A DNA stretch of 58,037 bases from Verrucomicrobiota bacterium (GCA_016871595.1 VHCY01000005.1:1-58037); one strand, 5' to 3'. Shown: positions 8,470 through 16,759, numbered from the stretch's first letter. Notes: generated by a model from the sequence alone, not told the origin. Numbers and translations: made by a program.

Positions 8470-9141
8470 ATGAGCGCGATCGACGACCTGCGGCGGACCA
8501 TGGTGCGGCTGAGGGCCCCGGACGGGTGCCCGTGGGACCGGGAACAGACCCACGCGACGCTGGTGCGGTGCCTGATCGATGAGGTGAGCGAGCTGATTGA
8601 CACCATCGACCGCGGTGACGTGGAGCATATGCGGGAGGAGCTTGGCGACGTGCTGATCCAGATCGTCTTTCACGCCCAGATCGAGGCGGAGGCGGGGCGG
8701 TTCGACTTCGACGACGTGGCGCGGGACATCAATGACAAGCTGGTGCGGCGGCATCCGCACGTCTTTGGCGAGGCCCGGGTGGGGAGCTCGGCCGAGGTGC
8801 TCGTGGAGTGGGAGAAGATCAAGGCGCAGGAGCGCAAGGCGGGCCCGGCGCCCCGGGCGGGGGCGGTCTTCAAGGAGTTGCCGCCGCGGCTGCCGGCGCT
8901 GATGTTCGCGGAGGCCGTCTGCAAACAACTCGACCAGAAGAAATTTCCGGCGGACGGCGTGGTGGACCGCGCGGCGGTGGCGCGGCGGGCGGAAGGCCTC
9001 GAGGCGGAGCAACTGGGTCGGCAGCTCTTTGAACTGGTCGCGGCCGCGCGGGCGCGGGGCCTTGATCCCGAAGGCGCCCTGCGGCGGCACACCGCGGGCG
9101 TGATGCAGGCGGTCGAGGCGAAGGTCGCCGCGTCGGCCTGA
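8470..9141 (+). CDS. mazG: Nucleoside triphosphate pyrophosphohydrolase MazG
   Basis: The all-alpha NTP pyrophosphatase of about 223 aa hydrolyses (d)NTPs to NMP and PPi, clearing aberrant nucleotides. The diagnostic CPWDREQTHATL is followed by the metal-binding EVSELIDTI and EELGDVLIQIVFHAQIE (EExxE-type acidic residues), and the later FDFDDVARDINDKLVRRHPHVF is characteristic of MazG. I start at the ATG giving MSAIDDLRRTM. The track start at 8428 adds 14 residues not expected for the family. The xerC/D-type gene follows 7 bases after its stop. Confidence 0.95.
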   Translation: MSAIDDLRRTMVRLRAPDGCPWDREQTHATLVRCLIDEVSELIDTIDRGDVEHMREELGDVLIQIVFHAQIEAEAGRFDFDDVARDINDKLVRRHPHVFGEARVGSSAEVLVEWEKIKAQERKAGPAPRAGAVFKELPPRLPALMFAEAVCKQLDQKKFPADGVVDRAAVARRAEGLEAEQLGRQLFELVAAARARGLDPEGALRRHTAGVMQAVEAKVAASA

Positions 9142-9148
9142 CCCGGGA

Positions 9149-10090
9149 ATGAAGGCGCAGGAGATGCCGGAGGCGGTGCGGGCGGAGTGGTGGCAGCCGT
9201 TCGCGGACTTCCTGGCGGGCGAGCGGCGCTGTTCCCCCTACACCGTGCGCAATTACCGGCAGGCGTTCGCCGGGTTTCAGCGCTGGCTGGCGAGTCCGGG
9301 CGTGGACCGTTGGCGCGCGGGCCCTGGCGCGGTCAGCCCGCGGGAGGCCCGGGACTTTGTGATCGAGTCCCAGCGGCACCTGGGCCGGCGGACCCTGCAC
9401 AACCATGTGTCGGGCCTGCGGGCGTTTTATAAATTCTGGATCCGGCGAGGGCGGCTGCAGCGGGACCCGTTCGTCGGGGTGGCCCTACCGCGCCTGCCCA
9501 AGCTGCTGCCGCGGTTCCTGACCGAGGAGCAGATGAAGCTGCTGCTCCTGTCGCCGGACCGGTTGGCGGCCGCGGGTACTCTGGACCAGTGGACGGCGGC
9601 CCGGGACCGGCTCGCGCTGGAGTTGCTCTATGGGGGCGGGCTGCGCGTGAGCGAGCTCGCAGGGCTGAACCTGGGCGACGTCGTGGACTGGGACGAGGGG
9701 GTGGTCCGCGTGCTGGGCAAGGGCCGCAAGGAACGCCTGTGTCCGATCGGGGCGGTGGCCGCGGACGTGCTCCGGCGTTACCGGGCACGGTGCGCGGAAG
9801 GTGCGGGGCCCGATTCGCCGGTGTTGGCGGTGCCCGGGGGACGGCGGACTTCCGTGCGGGACATCCAGGTGCTGGTGAAGCGCCACCTCGAGGCGGCGGG
9901 TCTGCCGTTGGACCTGAGTCCGCACAAGATCCGGCACAGTTACGCCACCCATCTCCTGAATGCGGGCGCCGATTTGCGGCTGGTTCAGGAGCTGCTGGGG
10001 CACGCGCAGTTGGCGACCACCCAGGTTTACACGCACGTCAGCCTGGAGCGCCTGCGGGGCATCTACGACCGGGCGCATCCGCGGGCGTAG
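9149..10090 (+). CDS. Tyrosine recombinase XerC/XerD
   Basis: This is a 313-aa site-specific recombinase of the chromosome-dimer-resolution type. It has an N-terminal SAM-like DNA-binding domain (residues 15-105) and a C-terminal catalytic domain. All catalytic residues are visible: Arg166 (GGGLRVSEL), Lys191 (LGKGRKER), His259 and Arg262 (SPHKIRHSYATHLL), His285 (LLGHAQLATTQ) and the nucleophile Tyr294 (QVYTHVSLERL). Housekeeping context and the absence of integrase-specific domains or attachment repeats favour XerC/XerD over a mobile-element integrase. Which of the two paralogues it is cannot be decided here. It follows mazG closely and is probably co-transcribed. Confidence 0.93.
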   Translation: MKAQEMPEAVRAEWWQPFADFLAGERRCSPYTVRNYRQAFAGFQRWLASPGVDRWRAGPGAVSPREARDFVIESQRHLGRRTLHNHVSGLRAFYKFWIRRGRLQRDPFVGVALPRLPKLLPRFLTEEQMKLLLLSPDRLAAAGTLDQWTAARDRLALELLYGGGLRVSELAGLNLGDVVDWDEGVVRVLGKGRKERLCPIGAVAADVLRRYRARCAEGAGPDSPVLAVPGGRRTSVRDIQVLVKRHLEAAGLPLDLSPHKIRHSYATHLLNAGADLRLVQELLGHAQLATTQVYTHVSLERLRGIYDRAHPRA

Positions 10091-10109
10091 GTGGGTTGGG
10101 AAAAGAAGT

Positions 10110-10141
10110 GGGGGCGGCAGGCCAGCCATCCCGCCGCCCCC
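10110..10141. terminator. GC-rich hairpin between convergent genes
   Basis: Nine-base arms GGGGGCGGC and GCCGCCCCC are separated by 14 bases. The hairpin sits just after the recombinase stop and before the 3' end of the convergent exosortase-substrate gene. No T-tract follows on either strand, so Rho-independent termination is only possible, not proven. Confidence 0.45.
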
Positions 10142-10142
10142 G

Positions 10143-10156
10143 GGGACTGCAGTCCC
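10143..10156. repeat. Perfect 14-bp palindrome GGGACTGCAGTCCC
   Basis: A perfect palindrome directly follows the preceding hairpin in the gap between two convergent stop codons. It may act as a second termination or RNA-stability hairpin for either transcript. Confidence 0.4.
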
Positions 10157-10171
10157 AAAGCGTAGGGTTCT

Positions 10172-10717
10172 TTAGACCCAGCGCCGGATCAGGCCGAGGA
10201 GGCCGAGGACGGCGCCGAGCACCATCACTCCGATGCCTCCATCCGGCACCCGGGGCGGAGTGCTGGCGTCGTAGAGGCGGTAGCCGGAGAGAGCGTTCTG
10301 GCCCGGGGCGTTAAACGTCCACGTGCCGGTCATCCCGCCGATGTAGTAGGCCCCGAAGGCGCCGGGCGCGAAGCCGCCGCCCCATTTGAGGACGAGGTAC
10401 GCGTACGTGCCCATCAGCATCGCGATCGAGGTGCCGGTGTTGTCGGGGTAGCCGGGCATCATCGGGTCGTCGTTGGAGTCGAACGTCAGCGTGGCTGGGC
10501 TGGGCAGGTCGGGGTTGTTGTTGGTGTTGTAGGTGGTGATCAGGCCATTGAGCCAAGTCGCGACCGTCGCGCTGCCCGCGTCGTCGGGCACCGAATTGGT
10601 CGGATTCAGATCGATGGGCAGGCCGAAGGCCGTGGTGGCGCCGAGGAGCAGCGCGACCCAGCCGAGTTTGAGCTTAGTAATCGAGGAGTTTAGGATGTGG
10701 GCGCTAATGGATTGCAT
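10172..10717 (-). CDS. Exported protein with VPDSG-CTERM-like sorting signal (VPDGG variant)
   Basis: The 181-aa protein has a basic N-terminus and a hydrophobic signal (KLKLGWVALLLGATTAFG). It has a mature domain rich in Asn/Thr/Gly/Tyr, then the C-terminal tripartite tail PPRVPDGG, a hydrophobic helix (IGVMVLGAVLGLLGLI) and a terminal RRWV. That arrangement is an exosortase sorting signal; the VPD motif belongs to the VPDSG-CTERM class known in Verrucomicrobiota, here with Gly in place of Ser. It predicts export, membrane retention and processing by an exosortase encoded elsewhere. The mature domain has no known function; a cell-surface or matrix role is inference. It is preceded by an unusually AT-rich region with an operator-like palindrome. 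Confidence 0.82.
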   Translation of the reverse strand: MQSISAHILNSSITKLKLGWVALLLGATTAFGLPIDLNPTNSVPDDAGSATVATWLNGLITTYNTNNNPDLPSPATLTFDSNDDPMMPGYPDNTGTSIAMLMGTYAYLVLKWGGGFAPGAFGAYYIGGMTGTWTFNAPGQNALSGYRLYDASTPPRVPDGGIGVMVLGAVLGLLGLIRRWV

Positions 10718-10735
10718 CAGCGATGCCTCGATCTG

Positions 10736-10880
10736 AGCTCTAACGCTGCCACGATGCGTTAAAAATAGGTACTATAACCTATTTAAATGGGGATATTCTG
10801 GATAAAGATATCGCAAAGTTGTAAGTATTAGATTATAAAGAAATAAATACTCAAATTGGTAATAAAAAATGACAGCCGGA
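10736..10880. other. AT-rich regulatory island within a high-GC chromosome
   Basis: About 145 bases between the exosortase-substrate gene and metG are dominated by A and T (for example TTATAAAGAAATAAATAC), unlike everything else in the window. There is no credible protein-coding frame; the minus-strand ORF of the track here is a shadow. The region holds a 22-base palindrome and a second, weaker inverted repeat (AGTATT ... AATACT, near 10824-10851). It most likely contains the promoters for one or both flanking genes. Bases 10881 to 11047 return to high GC and show nothing I can name. Confidence 0.6.
10763..10784. promoter_or_regulatory. 22-bp operator-like palindrome with embedded -10-like box
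   Basis: Eight-base arms AAATAGGT and ACCTATTT flank a six-base spacer ACTATA. Read on the minus strand the spacer gives TATAGT, a passable -10 box about 55 bases ahead of the exosortase-substrate start. No TTGACA-like box is found at the expected distance. A dimeric regulator binding over the promoter would fit this geometry. Confidence 0.45.
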
Positions 10881-11047
10881 ATGGCGACTTTCGGGCATTT
10901 GTGCCGGCGTGCGTGCGTCAATCCCCTGCGGTCGAGGCGCTTGGGTACTTCAGGACTAATGTTCTGAGGGCGCGCAGGGGTTTCGGGATCAATGACATTT
11001 AATGGCGTTAATGGCCGACCGATGCGGCGCGTGTCTTTCGTCCGGCG

Positions 11048-11070
11048 GCGGCGCCTGAGGCTGGCGCCGC
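11048..11070 (+). promoter_or_regulatory. Hairpin in the metG leader
   Basis: Perfect eight-base arms GCGGCGCC and GGCGCCGC surround a seven-base loop TGAGGCT, 64 bases before the chosen metG start. No T-tract follows. It could be a leader RNA structure or simply a GC-rich coincidence; no known riboswitch or T-box motif is recognisable. Confidence 0.3.
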
Positions 11071-11134
11071 GGGGTGGTTGGGCGCCAAAGGCTTGGACAT
11101 TTGGCTGGTCCGGGCTTTGGCTGTCCGGCCGCCA

Positions 11135-12667
11135 ATGAAGCCCTGCTACATCACGACCGCCATCGACTACGCGAACGGGTCCCCGCACCTCGGCCACGCG
11201 TACGAGAAGGTCCTGACGGATGTGATCGCCCGGTTCCGTCGGCAGCTTGGCGACACGGTGCACTTCCTGACGGGCACCGACGAGCACGGCCAGAAGGTGC
11301 AGGCGAGCGCGCGGGCCCGCGGCATCGCCCCGCAGGCCTTCGTCGACGCGGTGTCGCAGGAATTCCGGGACCTGCTGCCCAAGCTCGACGTGCGGCCGGA
11401 CGACTTCATCCGGACCACCGAGCCGCGTCACCAGCGCGTGGTGCGCGACCTGTTGCAGCGGTTGTACGACCAGGGGGAGATTTACCGGGCGGAGTACCGC
11501 GGGTTCTATTCCACGCGCCAGGAGCAGTTCCTGCAGGAGAAGGACCGCAATCCGGATGGGACGTGGCCGGAGTTGTTCGGGGAGGTGACGGAGATCACCG
11601 AGGCCAACTACTTCTTCCGGCTGCGGAAGCACCAAGACTGGCTCGTTTCCTTCCTGCAGGCGCACGCGGGGTATGTGTTCCCCGCCTTCCGGCAGAGCCA
11701 GGTGTTGGAGTTCCTCAAGGAACCGTTGAACGACCTCTGCATCTCGCGTCCCCGCGAGCGCCTCGAGTGGGGCATCCCGCTGCCGTTTGACGACCAGTAC
11801 GTGACCTACGTGTGGTTCGACGCGCTGGTGAACTATTACTCGGCGGTGGTCGACCGCCCCGGCCTCTGGCCGGCCGATTACCACGTGATCGGCAAGGACA
11901 TCCTCGTGCCGCCGCACGCCGTGTACTGGCTGATTATGCTGCACGCGGCGGGCATTGCACTGCCCAAGGGGATCATCGCCCACGGCTGGTGGCTGCAGCG
12001 GGGGGCGAAGATGTCGAAGAGCACCGGCAACGCCCTCAATCCCCTGGACCTGGTGGACCAGTTCGGGGCGGACGCCTTCCGCTACTTCCTGATGCGGGAG
12101 ATGAACGTGGGGCAGGACAGCGACTTCACCCCGGAGCAGTTTTTGGTGCGCTACAACAGCGAGCTCGCCAACAACCTGGGCAACCTGGTGAACCGCACGC
12201 TCAATATGACCACGCGCTTTGCCGGCGGGGTGGTGCCGGCCGCGGAGGCGGCGGAGGAGCCGGAGACGGCGTTGCGCGAGCTGTGGGCGCAGACGGGGCC
12301 GGAGGCGGTGGCGTTGGGTGAGCGGTTCCAGTTCCACACGGCGCTGGAGCGCACGATGGCCTTTGTGACGGCGACCAACGCCTATGTGGAGCGGCGGGCG
12401 CCGTGGAAGCTGGGCAAGTCCGCCGATCCGGCGGATCAGGCGCGGTTGCGGACGGCGCTCGCGACGATGGCGGAGGCGCTGCGGCTGGCGGTGGCGGCGA
12501 TGCAGCACGTCATCCCGGGCACGGCAGCCAAGGTGAACGCGGTCCTGGGGCATCGGCCGGGCGCGGTTTGGAAGGACGAGCTGGTCTGGGGGGGGCGGCT
12601 GGCGGGCAATCCCGTGGCGCCGGCGCTGGTGCTGTTCCCGCGGCCCGAGAAGCCGCCGGCGGCGTAG
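11135..12667 (+). CDS. metG: Methionine--tRNA ligase
   Basis: The 510-aa class I synthetase has the HIGH-type motif in ANGSPHLGHAY and the KMSKS loop in GAKMSKSTGN. It is the short bacterial type: the region after TDEHGQKVQ has YSTRQEQFL where zinc-containing enzymes carry CxxC pairs, so it lacks the zinc knuckles, and no C-terminal tRNA-binding EMAP domain is attached. I start at the ATG giving MKPCYITTAIDYANG, which matches the usual N-terminus. The track start at 11078 adds 19 residues unlikely to be translated. menF follows after 14 bases. Confidence 0.96.
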   Translation: MKPCYITTAIDYANGSPHLGHAYEKVLTDVIARFRRQLGDTVHFLTGTDEHGQKVQASARARGIAPQAFVDAVSQEFRDLLPKLDVRPDDFIRTTEPRHQRVVRDLLQRLYDQGEIYRAEYRGFYSTRQEQFLQEKDRNPDGTWPELFGEVTEITEANYFFRLRKHQDWLVSFLQAHAGYVFPAFRQSQVLEFLKEPLNDLCISRPRERLEWGIPLPFDDQYVTYVWFDALVNYYSAVVDRPGLWPADYHVIGKDILVPPHAVYWLIMLHAAGIALPKGIIAHGWWLQRGAKMSKSTGNALNPLDLVDQFGADAFRYFLMREMNVGQDSDFTPEQFLVRYNSELANNLGNLVNRTLNMTTRFAGGVVPAAEAAEEPETALRELWAQTGPEAVALGERFQFHTALERTMAFVTATNAYVERRAPWKLGKSADPADQARLRTALATMAEALRLAVAAMQHVIPGTAAKVNAVLGHRPGAVWKDELVWGGRLAGNPVAPALVLFPRPEKPPAA

Positions 12668-12681
12668 TCGGGTCCCCGCCG

Positions 12682-14097
12682 ATGACCATCCTGCCGTTGC
12701 ATCCGGCGGACAACAGCTCCTCCCCGGAGGCGCTGCGGGATTTTCTGGCGCGCTGTCAGGCGGAGGTGCGGCGGAGCGGGCGGCCGCGGCTGGTGAGCAT
12801 CTCGCTGGCGGTGGAGGCGCTGGATCCGCTGGCGGTCCTGGAATCGATCTTCGATCCGCGGGCGCCGCACTTTTACGCGGAGCGGCCGGCGGCGGGGTGG
12901 GCCTTGGCGGGGGCGGAGGTTGCAGCGGCTTGCACCGCGGAGGGCCCGGAACGGTTCGCGCGGGTCAAGGCGTGGGCGGAAGCCCTGTTGGCGGACGCGG
13001 TGGCGGTGGGGGATGTGACGGCGCGTTTCGGCGGGCCGCACGTCTTCAGCGCCTTCGGGTTCCAGCCGGAGACGGAGGCGGGCCAGCCGTTCCCGGCGGC
13101 GGCGGCGTTCGTGCCGCAATGGCAGGTCGGCCTCGAGGGGAACACCACCACCGCGGTGGCGAATGTCCTGGTCACGGCCGATGCGGACCTCGAGGCGCTG
13201 GCGGTCCGGGTGTGGCGGGCGCACCGGAAGTTCCGGGCCCTGGAGCCCGCGGAGTTCCCACCGGCCGAGGCGGGCCCGGCGATCTTCCAGCGGCGCGAGG
13301 CGGGGGATTATCCGGCCGCGGCGGGTGCGGCGCTCGGGCTGATCGCGCGGGGGACGTTCCGCAAGCTGGTGCTGGCGCGGGCGCAGGATCTGCGGGCGGA
13401 CCGGCCGTTGCATCCCCTGCGGATGCTCAACGGCCTGCGGCAGCGCTTCCCGGACTGCTACGCCTTTTCCTTCGCCTGGGGCGAGGGCCCGAGTTTCATC
13501 GGGGCGAGCCCGGAGCGGTTGCTGCGGGTGCGCGGGGGGGAGCTGGAGACGGAGGCCCTGGCCGGTTCCATCCGGCGCGGTCGCGGCGCGGCGGAGGACC
13601 TGGCGCTGGCCGGCGCCCTCCTGCGGAGCGAGAAGGACCTGCGCGAGCACGCCGCGGTGGTCGAGGACGTGCGCGCGCGGCTGGCGGCGCTCGGCGTGAC
13701 GGCCGGTCCCGCGGCCGCGCCGGGCGTGCGGCGGTTGGCGAACGTCCAGCACCTGCACACGCGGCTCGCGGGCGCGTTGCCGGCCGGGGTGCACCCGCTG
13801 GACGTCGCCGCCGCCCTGCATCCGACGCCGGCCGTCGGAGGGGAGCCGCGCGAGGGGGCGGGCGAGGTCATCCGCCAGTTGGAGGGGTTTCCGCGGGGGC
13901 TTTACGCGGGGGCGCTGGGCTGGTTCGACGCGCGGGGAGAGGGCGAGTTTTTCGTCGGCATCCGTTCCGCGGTGGTCGAGGGCACGGCCGCGCGCGTCTA
14001 CGCCGGGGCGGGGCTGGTCGCGGGGTCCGACCCGGAAAAGGAGTTGGCCGAGACCGACCTGAAGTTTAAGGCGATGGTTGAAGCCATCACCGCCTGA
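12682..14097 (+). CDS. menF: Isochorismate synthase
   Basis: The 471-aa chorismate-binding enzyme converts chorismate to isochorismate for menaquinone synthesis. The conserved C-terminal catalytic domain shows RKLVLARAQDL, the IGASPERLL motif, TEALAGSIRRGRG, EHAAVVEDVRARL and RVYAGAGLVAGSDPEKELAET. Assignment as menaquinone-type rather than siderophore-type rests on menD beginning 2 bases after the stop. The frame is open upstream inside metG. The start was placed at MTILPLHP because of the tight spacing to metG and the C-rich start context shared by neighbours. Confidence 0.94.
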   Translation: MTILPLHPADNSSSPEALRDFLARCQAEVRRSGRPRLVSISLAVEALDPLAVLESIFDPRAPHFYAERPAAGWALAGAEVAAACTAEGPERFARVKAWAEALLADAVAVGDVTARFGGPHVFSAFGFQPETEAGQPFPAAAAFVPQWQVGLEGNTTTAVANVLVTADADLEALAVRVWRAHRKFRALEPAEFPPAEAGPAIFQRREAGDYPAAAGAALGLIARGTFRKLVLARAQDLRADRPLHPLRMLNGLRQRFPDCYAFSFAWGEGPSFIGASPERLLRVRGGELETEALAGSIRRGRGAAEDLALAGALLRSEKDLREHAAVVEDVRARLAALGVTAGPAAAPGVRRLANVQHLHTRLAGALPAGVHPLDVAAALHPTPAVGGEPREGAGEVIRQLEGFPRGLYAGALGWFDARGEGEFFVGIRSAVVEGTAARVYAGAGLVAGSDPEKELAETDLKFKAMVEAITA

Positions 14098-14099
14098 GG

Positions 14100-15839
14100 A
14101 TGCACCCGTTCCAGCCTGACCCGCGCAATCTGAACACCCTCTGGGCCGGCGTCCTCGTGGAGAGCCTGGTGCGGGCGGGGGCGGTGGCGGCGGTCGTGTC
14201 GCCCGGTTCCCGCTCCAGTCCCCTGGCGGTGGCGGCGGCGACCCATCCGAGCTGGGAGGCGATCCCGGTGCTCGATGAGCGCTCCGCGGGCTTCTTCGCG
14301 CTCGGGCTGGCGAAGCGCGCGGGACGGCCCGCGGTGCTCCTCTGCACGAGCGGGACGGCGGCCGCCAATTACCTGCCGGCGGTCATCGAGGCGTCCGAGG
14401 CCGGCGTGCCCTTGGTGGTCCTGACCGCGGATCGTCCGCCGGAGCTGCGCGGCTGCGCCTCCGGGCAGACCATCGACCAGCAGAAGCTCTACGGGGGCTA
14501 CGTGCGCTGGTATCACGAACTGGCGGTGCCGGAGGCGGAGGCCGCCCGGTTCCGTTACCTGCGCCAGACGATCGGGCACGCGGTGGCCCGCAGCCTCGGC
14601 AACGGCGGTGGCCCGGTGCACCTCAACGCGCCGTTCCGCGATCCCCTGGCGCCGACGCCGGACGGCGGGGTGGCCGCGGCGCTGGCGGCGACGATCGATT
14701 GGGAACGGTTCTTCCGCGGGTTGCCGGCGCCGGAGCCGGTCACCCGCCTCACGCGCCCGCCGGAAATCGCTCCCGAGGTGCACGGGGTCATCGTGGTGGG
14801 GCCGGTGCAGACCGCGGAACCCGAGGCGTTCGTGGCGGCGGTGGGCGAGTTGGCGGGGCGGCTGGGCTGGCCCGTGCTGGCGGATGCGCTTTCGCCCGTG
14901 CGGCAGTGGGCGGAGCGGGTCCCGCATCTGGTCACGACTTACGACACCATCCTGCGGCATCCCGCGGCGGCGGAGCGGTTGCGGCCCGAGTTCGTGCTGG
15001 GGATCGGCGGCTGGCCGGTGAGCAAGGTGCTCCGGGCGTGGCTGGAGGAGGCGGATGCGGACACTTGGCTGGTGACGGAGCGTGAGGACAACCGCGATGC
15101 GCTGCACGGGCGGACGCGGGTGCTGGCGCTGCCGGTCACGGTGTTGGCGGGGGCGTTGCCGGAGGTGGCCCCGGACAACGGCTACCAGCGGATGTGGGCC
15201 CGCTACGAGGCGCGGCTGCGGCCGGCGCTGGAGGGGCGGCTGGAGGCGGAGGCCGGGATGTTCGAGCCGAAGGCGGTGTGGCTACTTGGGCGCGCCTTGC
15301 CGGAGGGGACGGATCTTTTCTTAGCCAACTCGATGCCGATCCGGGACGCGGAGTACGTGTTGCCGGCGGGCAACCGGCGGCTGCGGCTCTGGTGCAATCG
15401 CGGGGCCAACGGCATCGATGGCACCTTGTCCACGGCCTTGGGTCTGGCGCACGGGTCAGACCGGCCGGCGGTGCTGCTGACGGGGGATCTCTCGCTGCTC
15501 CACGACACCAACGGACTGCTGCTGGCGCCGCGCTTCCGCGGGTCGCTGACGGTCGTGGTGATCAACAACCGGGGGGGCGGGATCTTCGAGCACCTGCCGA
15601 TCGCGCAAGTGGCGGGGGTGTTCGAGGATTTCTTCGCGACGCCGCAGGCGGTCGATCTGGGGCGGCTGGCGGCGGCTTACGGCATTGCCCACGAGTGGGT
15701 GGCCGATTGGGCCACGCTGGCGGAGCGGGTGGCGGCGCCGGCCCCCGGCGTGCGGATTTTGGAGCTGGCGACCGACCGTAAGCGGGACGCCGCGCAGCGG
15801 AAGCGCTGGTTCGCGGAACTGGCCGCGGGGCTGGGCTGA
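14100..15839 (+). CDS. menD: 2-succinyl-5-enolpyruvyl-6-hydroxy-3-cyclohexene-1-carboxylate synthase
   Basis: This 579-aa thiamine-diphosphate enzyme condenses isochorismate with 2-oxoglutarate in menaquinone biosynthesis. Visible marks are the N-terminal VSPGSRSSPLAVAA, the activating glutamate region (VLDERSAGFFALG), LTADRPPELR, NRGANGIDGTLSTALG, and the ThDP/magnesium-binding stretch GDLSLLHDTNGLL followed by VVINNRGGGIF. Length is normal. It is the third gene of metG-menF-menD and meets convergent menB at a palindromic repeat. This is one of the few starts in the window with a Shine-Dalgarno-like TGAGG just ahead. Confidence 0.97.
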   Translation: MHPFQPDPRNLNTLWAGVLVESLVRAGAVAAVVSPGSRSSPLAVAAATHPSWEAIPVLDERSAGFFALGLAKRAGRPAVLLCTSGTAAANYLPAVIEASEAGVPLVVLTADRPPELRGCASGQTIDQQKLYGGYVRWYHELAVPEAEAARFRYLRQTIGHAVARSLGNGGGPVHLNAPFRDPLAPTPDGGVAAALAATIDWERFFRGLPAPEPVTRLTRPPEIAPEVHGVIVVGPVQTAEPEAFVAAVGELAGRLGWPVLADALSPVRQWAERVPHLVTTYDTILRHPAAAERLRPEFVLGIGGWPVSKVLRAWLEEADADTWLVTEREDNRDALHGRTRVLALPVTVLAGALPEVAPDNGYQRMWARYEARLRPALEGRLEAEAGMFEPKAVWLLGRALPEGTDLFLANSMPIRDAEYVLPAGNRRLRLWCNRGANGIDGTLSTALGLAHGSDRPAVLLTGDLSLLHDTNGLLLAPRFRGSLTVVVINNRGGGIFEHLPIAQVAGVFEDFFATPQAVDLGRLAAAYGIAHEWVADWATLAERVAAPAPGVRILELATDRKRDAAQRKRWFAELAAGLG

Positions 15840-15902
15840 CTCCCCCGATCAGCCTGGGCTGGGCCCTGCAACCGGAGGCCCGCGTCAAATCACGCCGCCG
15901 GC

Positions 15903-15934
15903 CTGCCCCGAGCCTGTCGAGGGGCTCAGGGCAG
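15903..15934. repeat. Palindromic interspersed (REP-like) element encoding the 'PEPVEG' frame
   Basis: Twelve-base arms CTGCCCCGAGCC and GGCTCAGGGCAG pair with one mismatch around the loop TGTCGAGG. In other frames it reads [10 protein letters not shown] and SPSTGSGQA, the tell-tale translations of a dispersed palindromic repeat found in many bacterial genomes. It lies between menD and menB and contains the menB stop codon, so it may also act as a bidirectional terminator. Only one copy is in this window. Confidence 0.7.
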
Positions 15935-16759
15935 CCACGGATACTTCCGGGCGTCGGGCGCGCGTTTCTCCCGCTGGGCGGTCATGAAATCCTTCGCCTC
16001 CTCGCTCATATAGTAGAGCAGGGTGGCATTGCCGGCCAGTTCCTGGATCCCGGCCTGGCCGTCGAGCTCGGCGTTGAAGCCGCTCTTGAGGAGGCGGATC
16101 GCGAGGGGGCTCTTTTGGAGGATCTCGCGGGCCCATTGCACGCCCTCGGCCTCGAGGCGGTCCACCGGGACGACCGCGTTGACCAGCCCCATCTCGAGGG
16201 CTTGGCGGGCGTCGTACTGGCGGCAGAGGAACCAGATCTCGCGGGCCTTCTTCTGGCCGACCACGCGGGCGAGGTAACTGGAGCCGAAGCCGCCGTCGAA
16301 GCTGCCCATCTTCGGGCCGACCTGGCCGAAGATCGCGTTGTCGGCGGCGAGGCTCAGGTCGCAGACCACGTGCAGCACGTGCCCGCCGCCGATGGCGTAG
16401 CCGGCGACCAGCGCGATGACGACCTTGGGCATCGAGCGGATGAGCTTCTGGAGGTCGAGGACGTTGAGGCGCGGAATGCCGGCCTCATCGATGTAGCCGG
16501 CGTGGCCCCGCACGCTCTGGTCGCCTCCGGCGCAGAAGGCGTACTTGCCGTCCCGGTGGGGGCCGGCGCCGGTCAGCAGCACCACGCCGACCTTCGGGTC
16601 CTCCCGGGCGTCGGTGAAGGCGTCGTGCATCTCCTTGACGGTCAACGGGCGGAACGCGTTCCGCTTTTCCGGCCGGTTGATCGTGATGCGGGCGATGCCC
16701 TCGGCCTTGTGGTAAAGGATGTCGGTGTAGGTCTTGGCGACCTGCCAGTCTGGGCTCAT
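15926..16759 (-). CDS. menB: 1,4-dihydroxy-2-naphthoyl-CoA synthase
   Basis: The 277-aa crotonase-fold enzyme closes the naphthoate ring of menaquinone. Family motifs are [15 protein letters not shown], the oxyanion-hole [27 protein letters not shown] and the substrate-binding [18 protein letters not shown] start at [16 protein letters not shown], the usual N-terminus; an upstream ATG at 16795 would add 12 residues. It is transcribed towards menF-menD rather than with them. Its last codons lie inside a palindromic repeat, a recent-looking 3' end. menA, menC and menE are not in the window. Confidence 0.96.
   Translation of the reverse strand: MSPDWQVAKTYTDILYHKAEGIARITINRPEKRNAFRPLTVKEMHDAFTDAREDPKVGVVLLTGAGPHRDGKYAFCAGGDQSVRGHAGYIDEAGIPRLNVLDLQKLIRSMPKVVIALVAGYAIGGGHVLHVVCDLSLAADNAIFGQVGPKMGSFDGGFGSSYLARVVGQKKAREIWFLCRQYDARQALEMGLVNAVVPVDRLEAEGVQWAREILQKSPLAIRLLKSGFNAELDGQAGIQELAGNATLLYYMSEEAKDFMTAQREKRAPDARKYPWLP

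Noticed and set aside
9149-10090. Mobile-element integrase with attachment sites
   Set aside because: No tRNA, direct repeats, or phage and transposon genes are nearby, and the protein has the compact XerC/D form within housekeeping genes.
10772-12553. 593-aa minus-strand ORF covering metG and the AT-rich region
   Set aside because: It is antisense to metG with Arg/His-rich composition typical of a GC-rich shadow frame; its AT-rich N-terminus is just the intergenic island read through.
11135-12667. Zinc-binding type metG with C-terminal EMAP domain
   Set aside because: The CxxC pairs are absent and the protein ends without the extra domain.
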